Notes: generated by a model from the letters alone, not told the origin. A stretch of 64,000 nucleotides of DNA from Oerskovia flava (GCF_026163685.1 NZ_JAOXSR010000008.1:62001-126000); one strand, 5' to 3'. Positions 39,877-49,973 are shown, numbered from the stretch's first letter. Made by a program: numbers and translations.

Positions 39877-41874
39877 CTACTCCCCGCCGAGCGTCTCGGG
39901 CGCGTCGAAGAACTCGCGCACCAGCGGACCGGCGGTGGCCGCGCCGCCTTCTCCGGTCTCGACGAAGACCGCCACCGCGAGGTCGTCCTGGAACGCGATC
40001 ATCCAGGCGTGCGACTCGCTGCCGTCGCCGTACTGGGCGGTGCCGGTCTTGGCCCCGACCTGCCCCGACAGGCCCTGCAGGGCCGTCGCGCTGCCGTCGG
40101 TGACGACGGACTCCATGAGGCTGCGCAGCGTGGCGGCCTCGTCCTCGGTGATCCCGCCCGCAGGCTCCTGGGTGTCCGCCACCTCGGTCACCTCGGGGAT
40201 GGCCAGCTGCGGCTCGACCCGGTGCCCGGCGACGACGCTCGCCGCGACGGTCGCCATGGCGAGAGGGGAGGCCTCCACCCGTCCCTGCCCGATCATCGAA
40301 GCCGCGTGCTCGGTGCCGCCGGACCCGTCGGTGGGGACGCTGCCGAAGAACCCCGGAGCACCCAGGTCGGACTCGACGCCGAGCCCGAGGGCCGCCGCGG
40401 CGTCGTGCAGAGCCTCCTGGGAGACCACGTCGCGCTGGGAGATCATAGCCGTGTTGCAGGAGTTGGCGAACGCGGTGCGCAGGGGCACGTCGCCGAGCGC
40501 GGACTCCGGGTAGCCAGGCACGTTCTGGAACGTGCGGCCGTCGACCGTCAGCGTCGGCGTGCAGGGCACCTCGCTCTCGGGGGTCAGGCCCTCGCGGAGC
40601 ATGGCGAGCGTCGTGGCGACCTTGAAGGTCGAGCCGGGCGCGTACCGGCCCGTCGTCGCGGTCGCGAGACCCTCGCTGCCCGCGCCGCTCGCCGCAGCAA
40701 GAACCTCACCGGTCGACGGGCGGATCGCCACGAGCGCGCTCGCCGAGTCGACGTCGCCGAGGATCTCCTCGGCGACGAGCTGCATGTCGGTGCGCAGCGT
40801 CGTGCGCAGCGGCGTGCCGTCCACGGGGTCGCTGCGGAAGACCTCGACGTTCTCGGCCTCCTCCTCGCCCCCGCTGCCGTCCGGGACGATCTCGACGCGC
40901 AGGCCGGGCACGCCCCGCAGCTGTGCGTCGTACTGCCGCTGGAGGCCGGAGAGCCCGGTGGTGTCCCCGGCGACGATCTCGCCCTCGGATTCCTCGACGA
41001 TCTCGGCGGTCGCCTCCCCCACCCGGCCCAGGATCGCGCTCGCGAACTCCCGGGAGGGCGCGAGCGGCATGGTGTCCTCGATGACGGACGCGCCCTCGAC
41101 GCCGCGCGCCTCGTCGACGTCGATGCCCGCCGTGTTCGCCTGGCGCACCGTGATGGCCTCGACGAACGCCTTGTCCCCCGCACCGGCGACCCGGTCCGCG
41201 AACGCACCCGCGTCGATGCCGACGACCTCCGCGAGCTCGCGGGCGGCGGCGTCCCAGGCGTCGGCGTCGATCCGCGTCTTGTCGATGCCGATCCGGAAGA
41301 CGTCGCGCTCGGTGACGATCGGCTCGTCGCCCGCGCCGAGGATCTCTGCGCGCTCGGCCCGCACGCGCTCGATCGCGAGGCGGTCGCCGTGGTCGAGGTC
41401 CGGGACGAGGACGTCGGGCTCCCACTCGACCGCCCACCACCCCGGGCCGTCCGTCCCCTCGGGAGGTTCGGTGAACGCGAGCTCGGCCGTGGTGGTGTAC
41501 TCCCAGGTCGCGGCCTCGTCGAGCTCCCAGCTGTACGCGAGCGTCACGGTCGCGTGCTGCGGGTCGCCCTCCTCGGGCTCCTCGACGTCCAGGCTCGCGA
41601 CCGTCACGTCGGCCGGGACCTCCGCGAGCGGCTCGAACACGGCCTCGCGGTGCGCCTGGGCGTCCTCGCCACCGGTCTGGGTGAACTGCACGGCCGTGAG
41701 GTCCCCGGAGGCGAGGCCGTCGGCCAGGGCCTGCGCCGCGCCGTCGGGCGCCGGCTGCTCCTCGGAGGTGCAGGCCGCGAGCGCCAGGGCCAGGAAGGGC
41801 AGGGCCGCGAGCGCGAGCGGTCCTCTCCCTCGTGGACGCCGACCGTTCCTGACACCGTGCACGCGCTGACTCAC
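39877..41874 (-). CDS. Class B penicillin-binding lipoprotein
   Basis: A protein of 665 residues. A lipobox LAAC (Cys35) is followed by a MecA-N/NTF2-like domain (about 40-150), a PBP dimerisation domain (about 150-340) and a transpeptidase domain with STFK (415-418), SCN (472-474) and KTG (609-611). It cross-links peptidoglycan as a DD-transpeptidase. The MecA-N domain places it near the low-affinity PBP2a-like class found widely in actinobacteria; resistance cannot be claimed from the sequence. The GTG at 41874 has AAGGGGG upstream. Confidence 0.92.
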   Translation of the reverse strand: MSQRVHGVRNGRRPRGRGPLALAALPFLALALAACTSEEQPAPDGAAQALADGLASGDLTAVQFTQTGGEDAQAHREAVFEPLAEVPADVTVASLDVEEPEEGDPQHATVTLAYSWELDEAATWEYTTTAELAFTEPPEGTDGPGWWAVEWEPDVLVPDLDHGDRLAIERVRAERAEILGAGDEPIVTERDVFRIGIDKTRIDADAWDAAARELAEVVGIDAGAFADRVAGAGDKAFVEAITVRQANTAGIDVDEARGVEGASVIEDTMPLAPSREFASAILGRVGEATAEIVEESEGEIVAGDTTGLSGLQRQYDAQLRGVPGLRVEIVPDGSGGEEEAENVEVFRSDPVDGTPLRTTLRTDMQLVAEEILGDVDSASALVAIRPSTGEVLAAASGAGSEGLATATTGRYAPGSTFKVATTLAMLREGLTPESEVPCTPTLTVDGRTFQNVPGYPESALGDVPLRTAFANSCNTAMISQRDVVSQEALHDAAAALGLGVESDLGAPGFFGSVPTDGSGGTEHAASMIGQGRVEASPLAMATVAASVVAGHRVEPQLAIPEVTEVADTQEPAGGITEDEAATLRSLMESVVTDGSATALQGLSGQVGAKTGTAQYGDGSESHAWMIAFQDDLAVAVFVETGEGGAATAGPLVREFFDAPETLGGE

Positions 41875-41912
41875 GAGACCCCCTTCAGGACCGGACCGGT
41901 TCGCGAGCGAGG

Positions 41913-43154
41913 CTATCCCACCGCGCCGACACCACCGGGGGTCCCCGCGCCGGTTCGCGCGGCCGTCGCCATGCGGCGCACCGCGTCGGTGAGGATCTCT
42001 GCGCTCGTGGCCAGGTTGAGCCGCACGTGCCCGGCGCCGCCGGGACCGAACGTCTCCCCCGCGTTGAGCGCGACGCGGCCCCGGTCGAGGAACACGCGGT
42101 GCGGGTCGGTGGCCAACGCACCGCCGAGCGGGCGGCAGTCGAGCCACGCGAAGTAGGTGGCGTCCGCGGGCCGGTGCACGACGCCGGGCAGGTGCTCGGC
42201 CAGCAGGTCCGTGAGCAGCGTCCGGTTGCGCTCGATGCCGGCGACGACGTCGTCGAGCCATGCGCCCCCGGCGGTGAACGCCGCCGTGTGCGCGATCGCC
42301 CCGACGTGGCTGACGCCGTGGCCCGCCTCCTCGGGGATGCGGCGCAGGTCGGCCGCGGCGTCCGGCCCGCCGACGGCGACCGCAGCCTTGAGACCGGCGA
42401 GGTTCCACGCCTTCGACGCCGAGTGCAGCGCGATCGCGTCGTCGGACCCGGGGACCGTGAGGATCGGCGTGTACGTCGAGGGCGTACCGGCGAGGGACGC
42501 GTGGATCTCGTCGGCGACGACCCGCACCCCGTGGCGTGCCGCGAGCGCCAGGACGGCCTCCAGCTCGGCGGGGGTGTGCGCGGTACCGGTGGGGTTGTGC
42601 GGGTTGCACAGCAGGTAGACGGCGCGTCGACCGGTCCCGGCCCCGTCGCCGAACCGCGCCCGGCCGGTGGCCTCGGCGAACGCCGCGTCGAGGGCGTCCA
42701 GGTCGAGCCGCAGGTCGCCGCCGAGGGGGGCGTGCACCACCTGGCGCCCCTCGTGCCGGGTGAACGCGAAGAACGGCGGGTAGACGGGCGGGTTGACGAC
42801 GACCGCGTCCCCCGGCGCGGTGAGGACGCGCAGGACCTCGACGATGCCGAGCATCACGTCGGGCAGGGTGCGCGTGACCGCCGGGTCGAACGTCCAGTCC
42901 CACCGCTGCTGCGCGAACCCGGCCAGCGCCCGGGCGTACGCGTCGCCGTGGTCGTACCCGGTGTCGCCGGTCTGCAGGGCGTGCGTGACGGCGTCGAGCA
43001 CCGCGGGGCACTGCGGCACGTCCATCTCCGCGACCCACAGGGGCAGGACGTCGGGCGGGTAGGCGCGCCACTTCACCGACGTCCGACGCCGGAGCTCGGC
43101 CAACGACAGGACGTCCAGCGGGGTGGTGGTCACGGGCTCGGCGGGGGTGCTCAC
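41913..43154 (-). CDS. MalY/PatB-type PLP aminotransferase (C-S lyase)
   Basis: A protein of 413 residues, fold type [20 protein letters not shown] (about 40-58) and [12 protein letters not shown] (about 174-185) are followed by the PLP lysine in [11 protein letters not shown] (about 233-243), and the C-terminal Arg of the carboxylate site is in HVRLNLATS. MalY/PatB proteins cleave cystathionine or cysteine conjugates. The GTG at 43154 was chosen since upstream in-frame codons have no ribosome site. It lies 38 bp from the penicillin-binding protein gene. Confidence 0.85.
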   Translation of the reverse strand: MSTPAEPVTTTPLDVLSLAELRRRTSVKWRAYPPDVLPLWVAEMDVPQCPAVLDAVTHALQTGDTGYDHGDAYARALAGFAQQRWDWTFDPAVTRTLPDVMLGIVEVLRVLTAPGDAVVVNPPVYPPFFAFTRHEGRQVVHAPLGGDLRLDLDALDAAFAEATGRARFGDGAGTGRRAVYLLCNPHNPTGTAHTPAELEAVLALAARHGVRVVADEIHASLAGTPSTYTPILTVPGSDDAIALHSASKAWNLAGLKAAVAVGGPDAAADLRRIPEEAGHGVSHVGAIAHTAAFTAGGAWLDDVVAGIERNRTLLTDLLAEHLPGVVHRPADATYFAWLDCRPLGGALATDPHRVFLDRGRVALNAGETFGPGGAGHVRLNLATSAEILTDAVRRMATAARTGAGTPGGVGAVG

Positions 43155-43267
43155 GCACGCCAGCCTACGAGGCGCACCCTTCCGGCGAGCGTCCGCGGCC
43201 GGTAGCGTCGGGAACGACCCGACAACGGCTGGCAACGGTCGGCGACGGCGCGACGAGAGGCGCCCTG

Positions 43268-44536
43268 ATGGACGACGGTGCGGCACGACGCGAGGCCGGG
43301 CCCGCGCCCGGGCCTCGCACGTACCTCTTCGCGCTCACGGACGGTGGCGGGACGGTCCCCCCGGAGCTGGGCGTCGTGCGCCGGCTCGTCGACCGAGGCC
43401 ACCACGTCACGGTGCTCGCGGACGCGTCGATGACCGACCAGGTGCGCGCCACGGGGGCGACGGACGAGCCGTGGGAGTGGCAGCCCGCCGGCGAGCTGCG
43501 CGACTGGGCGCTGCGGTCACCGACAGGCCTCGCGCGCGCCATGGCGGACCACCTGTACGCCGCGCCCGCCCCGCACCAGGCACGCCAGACGTCGGCCGCC
43601 CTCGACCGGGTCCGGCCGGACCTCGTCGTGGCGTCCTTCGGCGCGGCGGGCGCGATGATCGCGGCCGAGGCGCGCGGACTGCCGTTCGACGTCCTGCTCC
43701 CCAACGTCTACCCGATGCCCGCGCCGGGGATGCCGCCCTTCGGCCTCGGGCTCGCCCCGGCCCGCGGACCGCTCGGGCGCGCCCGGGACCGGGTGGTGAG
43801 CACCGCGTCCGTGCGCCTGTTCGACCGGTACGCGCTCGCACCGGTCAACACGGTCCGGGCCGAGTACCGCCTCGGACCCCTCGCGACCACGTGGGGCCAG
43901 CTGGGCCGTGCCCGCCGCCAGCTCGTGCTCACGTCGGCGGCGTTCGACTTCCCCGCCCGGCTGCCGGACAACGCCCGCTACGTCGGCCCGGTCCTCGACG
44001 ACCCGTCGTGGGCCGCAGGACCGTGGGAGGCGCCCCCGGGCGACGGCCCTCTCGTCCTCGTCGCGATGTCGTCGACGTTCCAGGACCACGTCGCGTGCCT
44101 GCAGCGGATCGTCGACGCGCTCGGCACCCTGCCGGTGCGCGGGTTCGTCACCACCGGACCCGCCGTGCGTCCCGACGCGCTGCGCGCTCCCCCGCACGTC
44201 ACCGTGGTCACCTCCGCCCCGCACGGCGACGTGCTGCGCCAGGCCGACCTCGTCGTCACGCACGGCGGCCACGGCACCGTGATGAAGGCGCTCGCGGCCG
44301 GGCTGCCGCTCGTCGTCCTGCACCACGGCCGCGACCAGGCGGACAACGCGGTGCGGGTGACAACGCGGGGCGCGGGCGTCGCGGTGCGACGTCGGGCGTC
44401 GTCGCGCACGATCGCCCGCGCGGTCGCGACGGTCCTGGCGTCCGAGCCCACCCGCCGTGCCGCCGCACGGCTCGGCGAGGCCGTGGAGCGAGACGCACGG
44501 AGCAGCGTGCTGCTGGACGAGCTGGAGAACCTCTGA
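43268..44536 (+). CDS. Family 1 glycosyltransferase (MGT type)
   Basis: A protein of 422 residues with a GT-B fold. The N-terminal domain starts [16 protein letters not shown] and [14 protein letters not shown]. The C-terminal donor site has [19 protein letters not shown] (about 314-332), [15 protein letters not shown] and [13 protein letters not shown], the pattern of macrolide/UDP-glycosyltransferases. Donor and acceptor are not evident. It is divergent from the aminotransferase gene with 113 bp between them. Confidence 0.85.
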   Translation: MDDGAARREAGPAPGPRTYLFALTDGGGTVPPELGVVRRLVDRGHHVTVLADASMTDQVRATGATDEPWEWQPAGELRDWALRSPTGLARAMADHLYAAPAPHQARQTSAALDRVRPDLVVASFGAAGAMIAAEARGLPFDVLLPNVYPMPAPGMPPFGLGLAPARGPLGRARDRVVSTASVRLFDRYALAPVNTVRAEYRLGPLATTWGQLGRARRQLVLTSAAFDFPARLPDNARYVGPVLDDPSWAAGPWEAPPGDGPLVLVAMSSTFQDHVACLQRIVDALGTLPVRGFVTTGPAVRPDALRAPPHVTVVTSAPHGDVLRQADLVVTHGGHGTVMKALAAGLPLVVLHHGRDQADNAVRVTTRGAGVAVRRRASSRTIARAVATVLASEPTRRAAARLGEAVERDARSSVLLDELENL

Positions 44537-44550
44537 CGGGTGCCGACCCG

Positions 44551-46161
44551 TCAGCCGAGGCCGAGCCGGGCGAGCGGTTCGACGAGCTCGCGCTCCTCGT
44601 AGGACAGGTGGGACAGGAGCGTGTCCGTGAGCAGGTCCACGGCCTCGCGCAGCCGCTCGGTCCCGGCGGTCGGGTCCTCCTCGCCGACGAACGCGACGAG
44701 CGCGCGGTCCACGCCCTCGAGCACACCGTGGATCGCGCGGTGCTCCTCCTCCAGCCGGTCCACCACGGGCACGAGGCCCGCGTCGGCGTCGCGCAGGTGC
44801 GGGAAGAGGCTGCGGTCCTCGAGCGTGTGGTGGGTCGTGACGACCCGGCAGTAGGACTCGCAGTACGTCCCGAGGGTCCAGTTGTTCTGCCGCATCGTCA
44901 TCGTGTTGATCTCGTCGCGGGCGTCGCCGATCCCGACGTGCCCGGCCGCGACCTGGTCCACGAGCTCCCGCACCCGGGTCAGCTCGGCGCGCAGGTGGTC
45001 GTGCACGTCGATCAGGTGCTGCCCGGTCGCGTTGTCGTGCGCGGTGTACCGGTGGTCCGCGGGCGGCGGCGGCGCGGTGGGCCGCGCGTCCTCGTCCCAG
45101 ACGCGCACGTCGCTCAGGCGCGCGCCGTCGTCGGGCGTCGGCACGACGGCGAAGGTGCCCGACGGCGCGGTGCCGGCCGGGCTGTCGGGTGCGGCCGGTG
45201 CGCCGGGCTCGGTCCCGGCGACCGACGTCGCGCGCGCGGGCTCGGGCGTGGGCGCGGTGCCTTCCACGAGGCGTTCGCCCTCGACCGCCTCGCGGACGGC
45301 GGGGGCGACCTCGGTGGCGAACCGCCGGATGTCGTCCGGGTCGTCGCTGCCGAGGATGAAGGTGCTCGTGCCGTGCGTCAGGGCGATCTCGGTGAGCTGC
45401 TCGGCCCACTGGGCGGGCGGGCCGACGAGCAGGCCGCGGCCCGCACCGGGGGCGGTGAACCGGCCGTTGACGTTGAGCAGACGTCGCACGGCCTGCGGCG
45501 AGCGGTCGGCGGCGCGCGCCGCGTCGTCGATGACGCGGTTGAGGTCGGTGAGGTCGTCGGGCGAGGACAGGTAGCCGAGGCTGGGGAGCCAGCCGTCGGC
45601 CAGGCGCCCGGTGAGGCGGAGCATGCGCGGCTTGTACGCGCCGACCCAGATGCCGATGTCGTGCGCGGGTGCCGGGCCGGGGTGCGCGCCGTGCACGTCG
45701 TAGTGGGTGCCGCGGCGGCGGACCGAGCCGCCGTCGGCGGCCCACACGTCACGGACGATGCCGATCGCCTCCTCGAGCGCCTCGACGCCCTCGCCGGGCG
45801 TGCGTCGGGGGCCACCGTTGGCGACGATCGCGTCCCAGAAGGCCCCGGCGCCGAGCCCGAGCTCGACACGACCCCCGCTGAGGAGGTCGAGCGACGCGGC
45901 GGAGCGCGCGAGGACGGCGGGCGGGCGCAGCGGCAGGTTGACGACGTTGGGCGCGACGCGGACGTTGACCGTCTGCGCGGCGATGACCGACAGCAGGGTC
46001 CACGTGTCGAGGAACTTGGCCTGGTACGGGTGGTCCTGCACCGTGACGAGGTCGAGCCCGAGCTGGTCGGTGAGCTGGGCGAGGGAGAGCACGTGCTCGT
46101 GCCCGGCGGCGACCGGGGTGATGAACGTGCCGAACTGCAGGTCGTGACCGTAGTCGGCCAT
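44551..46161 (-). CDS. LLM-class flavin oxidoreductase fused to hemerythrin domain
   Basis: A protein of 536 residues. Residues 1-290 form a luciferase-like (F420/FMN) barrel with TVQDHPYQAKF, GGRVELGLGAGAFWDAI and VGAYKPRMLRLTGRLADGW. A linker rich in Pro, Ala and Asp (about 290-370) leads to a hemerythrin/HHE domain (about 380-530) with the iron ligands in HDHLRAEL, THHTLEDRSLFPHL, EEHRAIH and HLSYEERELVEPL. The fusion suggests a redox enzyme with oxygen or nitric oxide sensing. The ATG at 46161 faces a MarR-type gene, with two palindromes between them. Confidence 0.87.
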   Translation of the reverse strand: MADYGHDLQFGTFITPVAAGHEHVLSLAQLTDQLGLDLVTVQDHPYQAKFLDTWTLLSVIAAQTVNVRVAPNVVNLPLRPPAVLARSAASLDLLSGGRVELGLGAGAFWDAIVANGGPRRTPGEGVEALEEAIGIVRDVWAADGGSVRRRGTHYDVHGAHPGPAPAHDIGIWVGAYKPRMLRLTGRLADGWLPSLGYLSSPDDLTDLNRVIDDAARAADRSPQAVRRLLNVNGRFTAPGAGRGLLVGPPAQWAEQLTEIALTHGTSTFILGSDDPDDIRRFATEVAPAVREAVEGERLVEGTAPTPEPARATSVAGTEPGAPAAPDSPAGTAPSGTFAVVPTPDDGARLSDVRVWDEDARPTAPPPPADHRYTAHDNATGQHLIDVHDHLRAELTRVRELVDQVAAGHVGIGDARDEINTMTMRQNNWTLGTYCESYCRVVTTHHTLEDRSLFPHLRDADAGLVPVVDRLEEEHRAIHGVLEGVDRALVAFVGEEDPTAGTERLREAVDLLTDTLLSHLSYEERELVEPLARLGLG

Positions 46162-46186
46162 GGGTGCATGCCTCTCACGTCGTGCG

Positions 46187-46222
46187 GTTGATGTGTCAAC
46201 CATATACCTGGATGATGCATCA
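46187..46222. promoter_or_regulatory. Two palindromic operators between LLM fusion and MarR genes
   Basis: GTTGATGTGTCAAC (46187-46200) and TGATGCATCA (46213-46222, within GATGATGCATCAAC) share TGATG-N2-TCAAC half-sites spaced about two helix turns apart. They are probably sites for the adjacent MarR regulator. Confidence 0.65.
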
Positions 46223-46243
46223 ACCAAACGGTAGGATGGCCGC

Positions 46244-46810
46244 ATGAGCATCGCGAGCGACGCCGGGCGCACCCGGCCCGGGGACGCCGTCGGGCACACC
46301 ACGCTCGCCCCCGACGAGGAGCGCGCCTGGCGCGCCTACCAGCGCATGCAGGCCCGCCTCGGCCAGCACCTCGCGCGCGAGCTCGCCCAGGAGACCGGCC
46401 TGTCCGACGCCGACTACGACGTGCTGCACGCGCTCGGCGACGCCCCCGACGGGCGGCTGCGCGCCATCGAGCTCCGCCTCGCCGTCGAGTGGGAGAAGAG
46501 CCGCCTGTCGCACCAGCTGCGCCGCATGGAGCAGCGCGGCCTCGTCACCCGCGAGGCCTGCTCGGACGACCTGCGCTCGTGGGACGTCGTGCTGACCGAC
46601 GAGGGCCGCGACGCCGTCACGCGCGCCCGCTGCGCACGCGTGCGATCCATCCATCGCCACGTCCTCGACCGCCTCACACCGGACCAGGTCGCCGCCCTCA
46701 CCGACATCGCCGACACCCTCAACGCCGGGCTCGACACCGCCTGCAGCGTCGCACCCGAACGACTCGCAGCACTCGCCGAAGCCGCCGACCTGGACAGCCC
46801 GGGCCGGTAG
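46244..46810 (+). CDS. MarR family transcriptional regulator
   Basis: A protein of 188 residues. The winged helix holds QETGLSDADYDVLHALGDA, LRLAVEWEKSRLSHQLRRME and TREACSDDLRSWDVVLTDEG (about 50-130), flanked by dimerisation helices. A C-terminal extension of about 25 residues is unusual. It is divergent from the LLM-hemerythrin gene, so it likely represses that gene and itself until a ligand is bound. Confidence 0.88.
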   Translation: MSIASDAGRTRPGDAVGHTTLAPDEERAWRAYQRMQARLGQHLARELAQETGLSDADYDVLHALGDAPDGRLRAIELRLAVEWEKSRLSHQLRRMEQRGLVTREACSDDLRSWDVVLTDEGRDAVTRARCARVRSIHRHVLDRLTPDQVAALTDIADTLNAGLDTACSVAPERLAALAEAADLDSPGR

Positions 46811-46852
46811 CGCGCCGGACCGGACGCGCCGACGCCTGCCACTTCCGGCCCA

Positions 46853-47719
46853 CTAGGCGCGCTCGACCGGCAGCCACAGCTCGCAGGTCGCCGAGCTGAA
46901 GTCTGCCGCGCGGTCGAGCACGGCCACGATCGAGGGGCCCGGCCTCAGCCGCCAGGGGTTGGACGGGAACCAGTCCGTGGCCGTCGCGGCCATGGTCGAC
47001 TGCAGCACGGTCGGGTACGCACCAGCGGTGCGGAACACGGCCCAGGTGCCGGCCGGGACGTCGATCGCGTCCAGGTCGTCGGGCACGGACGTACCCTCGC
47101 TGACGGCGACGCCATGGAGGTAGGTCAGCTCGCTGCCCTCGGTGTAGTCGGGGTCGACGTCGGCACTCACCTGGAGCAGCCCGTCCGGCTCCGTGTCGCT
47201 CAGCGCTTTGAGACGGGCGTGCTCGGCGTCGGGCAGGGAGGCGATGTGCGCTCGGATGTGCGGGTTGATGCCGTGGTGGATGAGCGGCACGCGGGCAGCG
47301 TGGCCGACGAGCCGGAAGGCCGGTCGGTCTGAGATACGGGTGTCCATCGTGGTGTTCCCTTCGACGGTCAGGCGGAACCTGAGCTGTGGTTGTGTGCGAA
47401 GGGGGCCACCGTCTCGCCGTACGGTGCCAGGGCCGACACCGTGCACCGCCCGGAACGCCCGGCCGAACGCCTCGGTCGAGCCATAGCCGTAGCGGACCGC
47501 GATGCCCAGCAGGTCGCCGTCTCCGAGCAGATCGGCTGCGGCGACCGTCATGCGGCGCCGTCGGACGTACTCGGACAACGGCATCCCGGCGAGCGACGAG
47601 AACATCCGGCGCACGTGGTACGCCGTGGTGCCGAGGCTGCCGGCCAGGCCGGCGACGTCGATCTCCTCCGTGAGGTGGTCCTCGACGACATCGACGACCC
47701 GGTTGAGAATGGCGATCAC
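46853..47719 (-). CDS. AraC-type regulator with GyrI-like domain
   Basis: A protein of 288 residues. The N-terminal AraC DNA-binding domain (about 10-105, with LGTTAYHVRRMFSSLAG and GYGSTEAFGRAFRAVHGV) is followed by a GyrI-like effector domain (about 125-288, with ISDRPAFRLVGHAARV and ATDWFPSN). This is the Rob/BltR-type fold that binds hydrophobic cationic compounds and activates efflux or detoxification genes. The GTG at 47719 has AAGGAGG upstream. No efflux gene lies beside it. Confidence 0.88.
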   Translation of the reverse strand: MIAILNRVVDVVEDHLTEEIDVAGLAGSLGTTAYHVRRMFSSLAGMPLSEYVRRRRMTVAAADLLGDGDLLGIAVRYGYGSTEAFGRAFRAVHGVGPGTVRRDGGPLRTQPQLRFRLTVEGNTTMDTRISDRPAFRLVGHAARVPLIHHGINPHIRAHIASLPDAEHARLKALSDTEPDGLLQVSADVDPDYTEGSELTYLHGVAVSEGTSVPDDLDAIDVPAGTWAVFRTAGAYPTVLQSTMAATATDWFPSNPWRLRPGPSIVAVLDRAADFSSATCELWLPVERA

Positions 47720-47852
47720 GGTTCCTCCTTCAGCACCAAGCCTGGTCCTTGACGCGATCCTGCACCCGACTATCGCGGTTCGATCCGATCACCGACACGG
47801 CAGGACCACTCACACCTCGCAGCTTTCGTTTCTTTCGAGTGAGGGTGGTTGC

Positions 47853-48305
47853 ATGAGCATGGTCGTCGAACACACGGTTCTTCCCCCCGCGGCCGGATCA
47901 ACGCTGCCAGACCTCTCAGCGGCCCTGGAAGAAGCAGGATCGTCCTCGCTCGTGGGGCCGGACGGTTCGCAGATCGCGTTGCCGGACGAGGTCTTCCTGG
48001 TGCTGCGCGACGCTGTGCGCGCCATGGCTCGCGGCCAGGCGATCACGCTGGCGCCCCATGACACCGTCCTGACCACGCAAGGAGCCGCCGACTTCCTCGG
48101 CATCTCGCGTCCCACTCTCGTGCGGCTGTTGTCCGACGGGGAGATCCCGTTCACGCAGCCTCATCGGCACCGGCGGGTTCGACTCTCAGACCTGGTTGAG
48201 TACCACGCGCGCTCACGACGCGAGCGCCGCGAGATCCTGGCCCAGCTCTCGCGCGAGGCGACGACTGATGACGTCGGCGGCGACGGGTTCGAGGTGACTC
48301 GCTAG
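47853..48305 (+). CDS. Excisionase-type HTH protein, orphan antitoxin-like
   Basis: A protein of 150 residues. An N-terminal part of about 70 residues precedes a MerR/excisionase-type helix-turn-helix (LTTQGAADFLGISRPTLVRL and PHRHRRVRLSDLVEY, about 72-115) and a helical end. Proteins of this layout in actinobacteria are usually antitoxins followed directly by a PIN-domain toxin. Here only 97 bp separate the stop from the end of the convergent LysR gene, so no toxin of normal length is present. The ATG at 47853 has GAGGGTGG upstream. Confidence 0.7.
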   Translation: MSMVVEHTVLPPAAGSTLPDLSAALEEAGSSSLVGPDGSQIALPDEVFLVLRDAVRAMARGQAITLAPHDTVLTTQGAADFLGISRPTLVRLLSDGEIPFTQPHRHRRVRLSDLVEYHARSRRERREILAQLSREATTDDVGGDGFEVTR

Positions 48306-48402
48306 GAGATGGCGCTTCCCCGCAACCGCATGCCCGGCTACGGCGACGTCGCGGGTACAGAGACCTGGGAGCCCTCGGCCGCGCCCCACATCGGGCGGTC
48401 GG

Positions 48403-49332
48403 TCAGCGGGTCACCCATTCCGGGACCCACACATCGTCGGTGGCATCCGGTTCTGAGGCTCGCAGGTAGTCACGCAGCCCGATCAGCACAGGATGCTGGT
48501 GGTCGGAGCGCGTGAGCAGCACGTGCGGGTATACCGGCGTCGGCTCGCGCAGCGGGATGCGCCGCAGGCCATAGCTCTCGGGCCACAAGTACCGGTCGCC
48601 GCTGCCGATCAGGGTCGCCAGAGACGCAGAATCGGCCAGGGCGTCCATCAGGGCCTCGTCGCCGAAGTTGGGACCGAGCGCGTCGATGCTCAGACCGAAG
48701 ACCTGCGAGAGCGACCGGTAGAACTGCTCCCACTCCGTACCCGGCCTGATGCCGGGGATCCAGATGCGGTGACCGACGAGGTCAGTGGGCCGAACCTGGT
48801 CCTCGCCCGCCAACGGGTGGGCGGGTCCGACCAAGAGCTGCAGGGGCACGTCCAGAAGCCGTTCGGCTCTGAGCCCGGCCGGGACCTGGCCTGCCGGCAG
48901 AGCGCGGAAGGAGGCGTCGATGCTTCCTTCGAGCACGGCCCGGACTGCCTGGGCGGCGTTCTCTTCGCTGAGGGTGACCATGTCCAGGGCGGCATCGGGG
49001 CGGGAGCGGTAGAAGCGGTAGACGGCCTGGGCCGGGGCGATACGCCGGTTGAGGACGTCCACGCGCAGGGGCCTACTGCCGGGGCGCACCGCCTGCTCTG
49101 CCTGCTCGAGCGTCGCCAAGACCTTCTTGGCGTGCGGGAGGAAGACCTGCCCGTCCAGGCTCAGCCGGGAGCCGCGGGAGGTGCGCACCAGCAGTGCGAC
49201 CCCGAGGTTCTTCTCCAGACCCACGATCCGCTTGGAGACCGCCTGCTGGCTGACCCTGAGCTCGTCGGCTGCAGCCTGGAACTGTCCGGCCTCGGCAACG
49301 GCCACGAAGGTGCGCAGGGCTTCGATGTCCAC
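48403..49332 (-). CDS. LysR family transcriptional regulator
   Basis: A protein of 309 residues. The winged helix (about 1-60, with [36 protein letters not shown] and [11 protein letters not shown]) is followed by a substrate-binding-like domain (about 90-300). It is divergent from the acetyltransferase gene, with 89 bp between their starts, and the long inverted repeat between them is its likely site. The start is a GTG. Confidence 0.9.
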   Translation of the reverse strand: MDIEALRTFVAVAEAGQFQAAADELRVSQQAVSKRIVGLEKNLGVALLVRTSRGSRLSLDGQVFLPHAKKVLATLEQAEQAVRPGSRPLRVDVLNRRIAPAQAVYRFYRSRPDAALDMVTLSEENAAQAVRAVLEGSIDASFRALPAGQVPAGLRAERLLDVPLQLLVGPAHPLAGEDQVRPTDLVGHRIWIPGIRPGTEWEQFYRSLSQVFGLSIDALGPNFGDEALMDALADSASLATLIGSGDRYLWPESYGLRRIPLREPTPVYPHVLLTRSDHQHPVLIGLRDYLRASEPDATDDVWVPEWVTR

Positions 49333-49337
49333 GCCAC

Positions 49338-49376
49338 CACCCTACTAACACAACCAACAGTTGTGACAGTAGGGTG
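49338..49376. promoter_or_regulatory. Nested inverted repeat between LysR and acetyltransferase genes
   Basis: Outer arms CACCCTACT (49338-49346) and AGTAGGGTG (49368-49376) enclose inner arms CACAA (49349-49353) and TTGTG (49361-49365). It is the likely operator for the divergent pair. Confidence 0.65.
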
Positions 49377-49421
49377 CTCGGTTGTTTGATCAGGCCTTCG
49401 CCGGGTGCTGGGATCAGAGTC

Positions 49422-49973
49422 ATGTCCACCCGCACAGAGCAGGTCATGTACGTCCGCACGCCCGAGTTCGCGCGCTATGCGGAGAGGATCGCACAGGTGA
49501 CCGACGCGACCTCCCGGCTGAACGCGCTGCCCTTCAGCGATACCGAGGCCCGCACGGAACTACTCTCGGTTGTGTTCGGTGGCCCACTGCCGGAGTCGGT
49601 GACGATCTACCCGCCCTTCTTCACCGAGTACGGCCTGGGCACGCGGTTCGGGAAGAACGTCTTCGTCAACCAGGGCTGCACCTTCATGGACAACGGCGGC
49701 ATCAGCATCGGCGACAACGTCATGATCGCCCCGAAGGTCAGCCTCATCACCGGCGGGCACCCCCTGCCGCTGGCCGAGCGCCGCGAGTACGTCACCAGCG
49801 CCCCGATCGCGATCGAGGACGACGTCTGGATCGGCGCGACCGCCGTGGTCACCCAGGGCGTGACCATCGGCGCAGGCTCTGTCGTAGCAGCCGGCGCGGT
49901 CGTCACCCGTGACGTGCCTGCCCGCACCCTGGTCGCGGGCGTGCCCGCACGGGTGATCAAGAGCATCGACTGA
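49422..49973 (+). CDS. Maltose/galactoside O-acetyltransferase-like protein
   Basis: A protein of 183 residues with a left-handed beta-helix. Hexapeptide repeats run from about 75 ([53 protein letters not shown]) to [10 protein letters not shown]. The catalytic His is probably in [10 protein letters not shown]. It acetylates a sugar hydroxyl using acetyl-CoA. The ATG at 49422 is used. It is divergent from the LysR gene and probably its target. Confidence 0.88.
   Translation: MSTRTEQVMYVRTPEFARYAERIAQVTDATSRLNALPFSDTEARTELLSVVFGGPLPESVTIYPPFFTEYGLGTRFGKNVFVNQGCTFMDNGGISIGDNVMIAPKVSLITGGHPLPLAERREYVTSAPIAIEDDVWIGATAVVTQGVTIGAGSVVAAGAVVTRDVPARTLVAGVPARVIKSID

Noticed and set aside
37354-42156. 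A very long open frame on the plus strand, opposite the symporter and penicillin-binding protein genes
   Set aside because: Its translation is Arg/Asp/Gly-rich low-complexity sequence, as expected opposite a real high-GC gene. The minus-strand frames have full domain motifs.
48309-48515. A 68-codon frame on the plus strand right after the antitoxin-like gene
   Set aside because: It has a purine-rich site too close to the ATG, no PIN-domain motif, and runs into the convergent LysR gene.
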